Shown: piece after piece, positions 63,953 to 64,000 of the stretch
How positions within the stretch are numbered: the first letter of the stretch is position 1
Layout: each line of letters opens with the position of its first letter
DNA from: Chryseobacterium cheonjiense
Lineage (GTDB): Bacteria > Bacteroidota > Bacteroidia > Flavobacteriales > Weeksellaceae
Assembly (NCBI RefSeq): GCF_012927265.1
Contig: NZ_JABBGF010000001.1
Coordinates: forward strand, 1,362,502-1,426,501
DNA length: 64,000 nucleotides
Direction of reading: 5' to 3'
Notes under the pieces: model-generated
What the model saw: only the letters and a program-made list of their open reading frames with translations
Database searches by the model: none
Told to the model about the DNA's origin: nothing
Position numbers and translations under genes: made by a program

Positions 63953-64000
63953 TGTAAAAACAGATCATATTCACAAATTAATTTGTGGAATATTAAATTA

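Larger units (their letters stand above)
63656..64000. other. Window-end intergenic region
   Basis: 345 bp without a gene. It contains a 163-bp inverted-repeat element (63710-63872) and a family A repeat (63906-63952). No promoter box or copy of the 22-bp operator was recognised. Confidence 0.6.

Overview
The window looks like a chromosomal segment of a Bacteroidota bacterium, most probably a Chryseobacterium-like flavobacterium. This inference rests on a SusC/SusD pair, many secreted enzymes with signal peptides ending in SAQ/FAQ, a type IX secretion tail on one xylanase, TAnnTTTG-type promoter boxes, low GC content, and short palindromic intergenic repeats. No rRNA, tRNA, CRISPR array, transposase or phage gene was seen. 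Every confident gene is on the + strand except one regulator near 54.4-55.1 kb.

The window is almost entirely one hemicellulose locus that fits glucuronoarabinoxylan, from polymer to central metabolism. (1) 0-3 kb: xylulokinase and xylose isomerase. (2) 3-8 kb: a SusC transporter and SusD lipoprotein for oligosaccharide capture. (3) 8-11.5 kb: mannonate dehydratase, an SDR oxidoreductase and a hexuronate-type MFS transporter for the glucuronate side chains. (4) 11.5-37 kb: a dense run of debranching enzymes (GH95, five GH43, a double CE1 esterase, GH31, two GH115, GH27, GH97). (5) 37-40 kb: a GH30 xylanase with a T9SS tail, the only enzyme here clearly marked for the cell surface. (6) 40-45 kb: GH3 xylosidase and GH51 arabinofuranosidase. 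(7) 45-52.6 kb: araB, araD, araA, an aldose epimerase lipoprotein and a sodium/sugar symporter, closed by a strong terminator. (8) 52.7-54.4 kb: three genes with no obvious sugar role (unknown protein, Crp/Fnr regulator, DUF4260 protein). (9) 54.4-55.1 kb, minus strand: a Nudix-type regulator with a degenerate catalytic box, resembling Bacteroides AraR. (10) 55.6-63.7 kb: GH127, an SGNH/sialate-type acetylesterase, a GPH symporter, a GH10 xylanase and a GH43 without signal peptide.

The most interesting signal beyond the genes is regulatory. One 22-bp operator-like motif, AARTGT-(N7)-ACATTT plus a short AT flank, occurs four times: before GH3-GH51, before araB, before the Nudix regulator (on its strand) and directly against the start codon of GH127. 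At the first two sites a TATATTTG promoter box lies at exactly the same offset, 35 bp. This predicts a local arabinose regulon controlled by the degenerate Nudix protein, joining the two arms of the locus. The xylan/glucuronate arm (0-40 kb) has no full copy of the motif and is presumably controlled by something outside the window.

Gaps in the pathway as seen here: no glucuronate isomerase (UxaC), no KDG kinase or aldolase, no dedicated xylose transporter, and no HTCS, LacI or ECF regulator for the xylan arm. These could lie outside the window.
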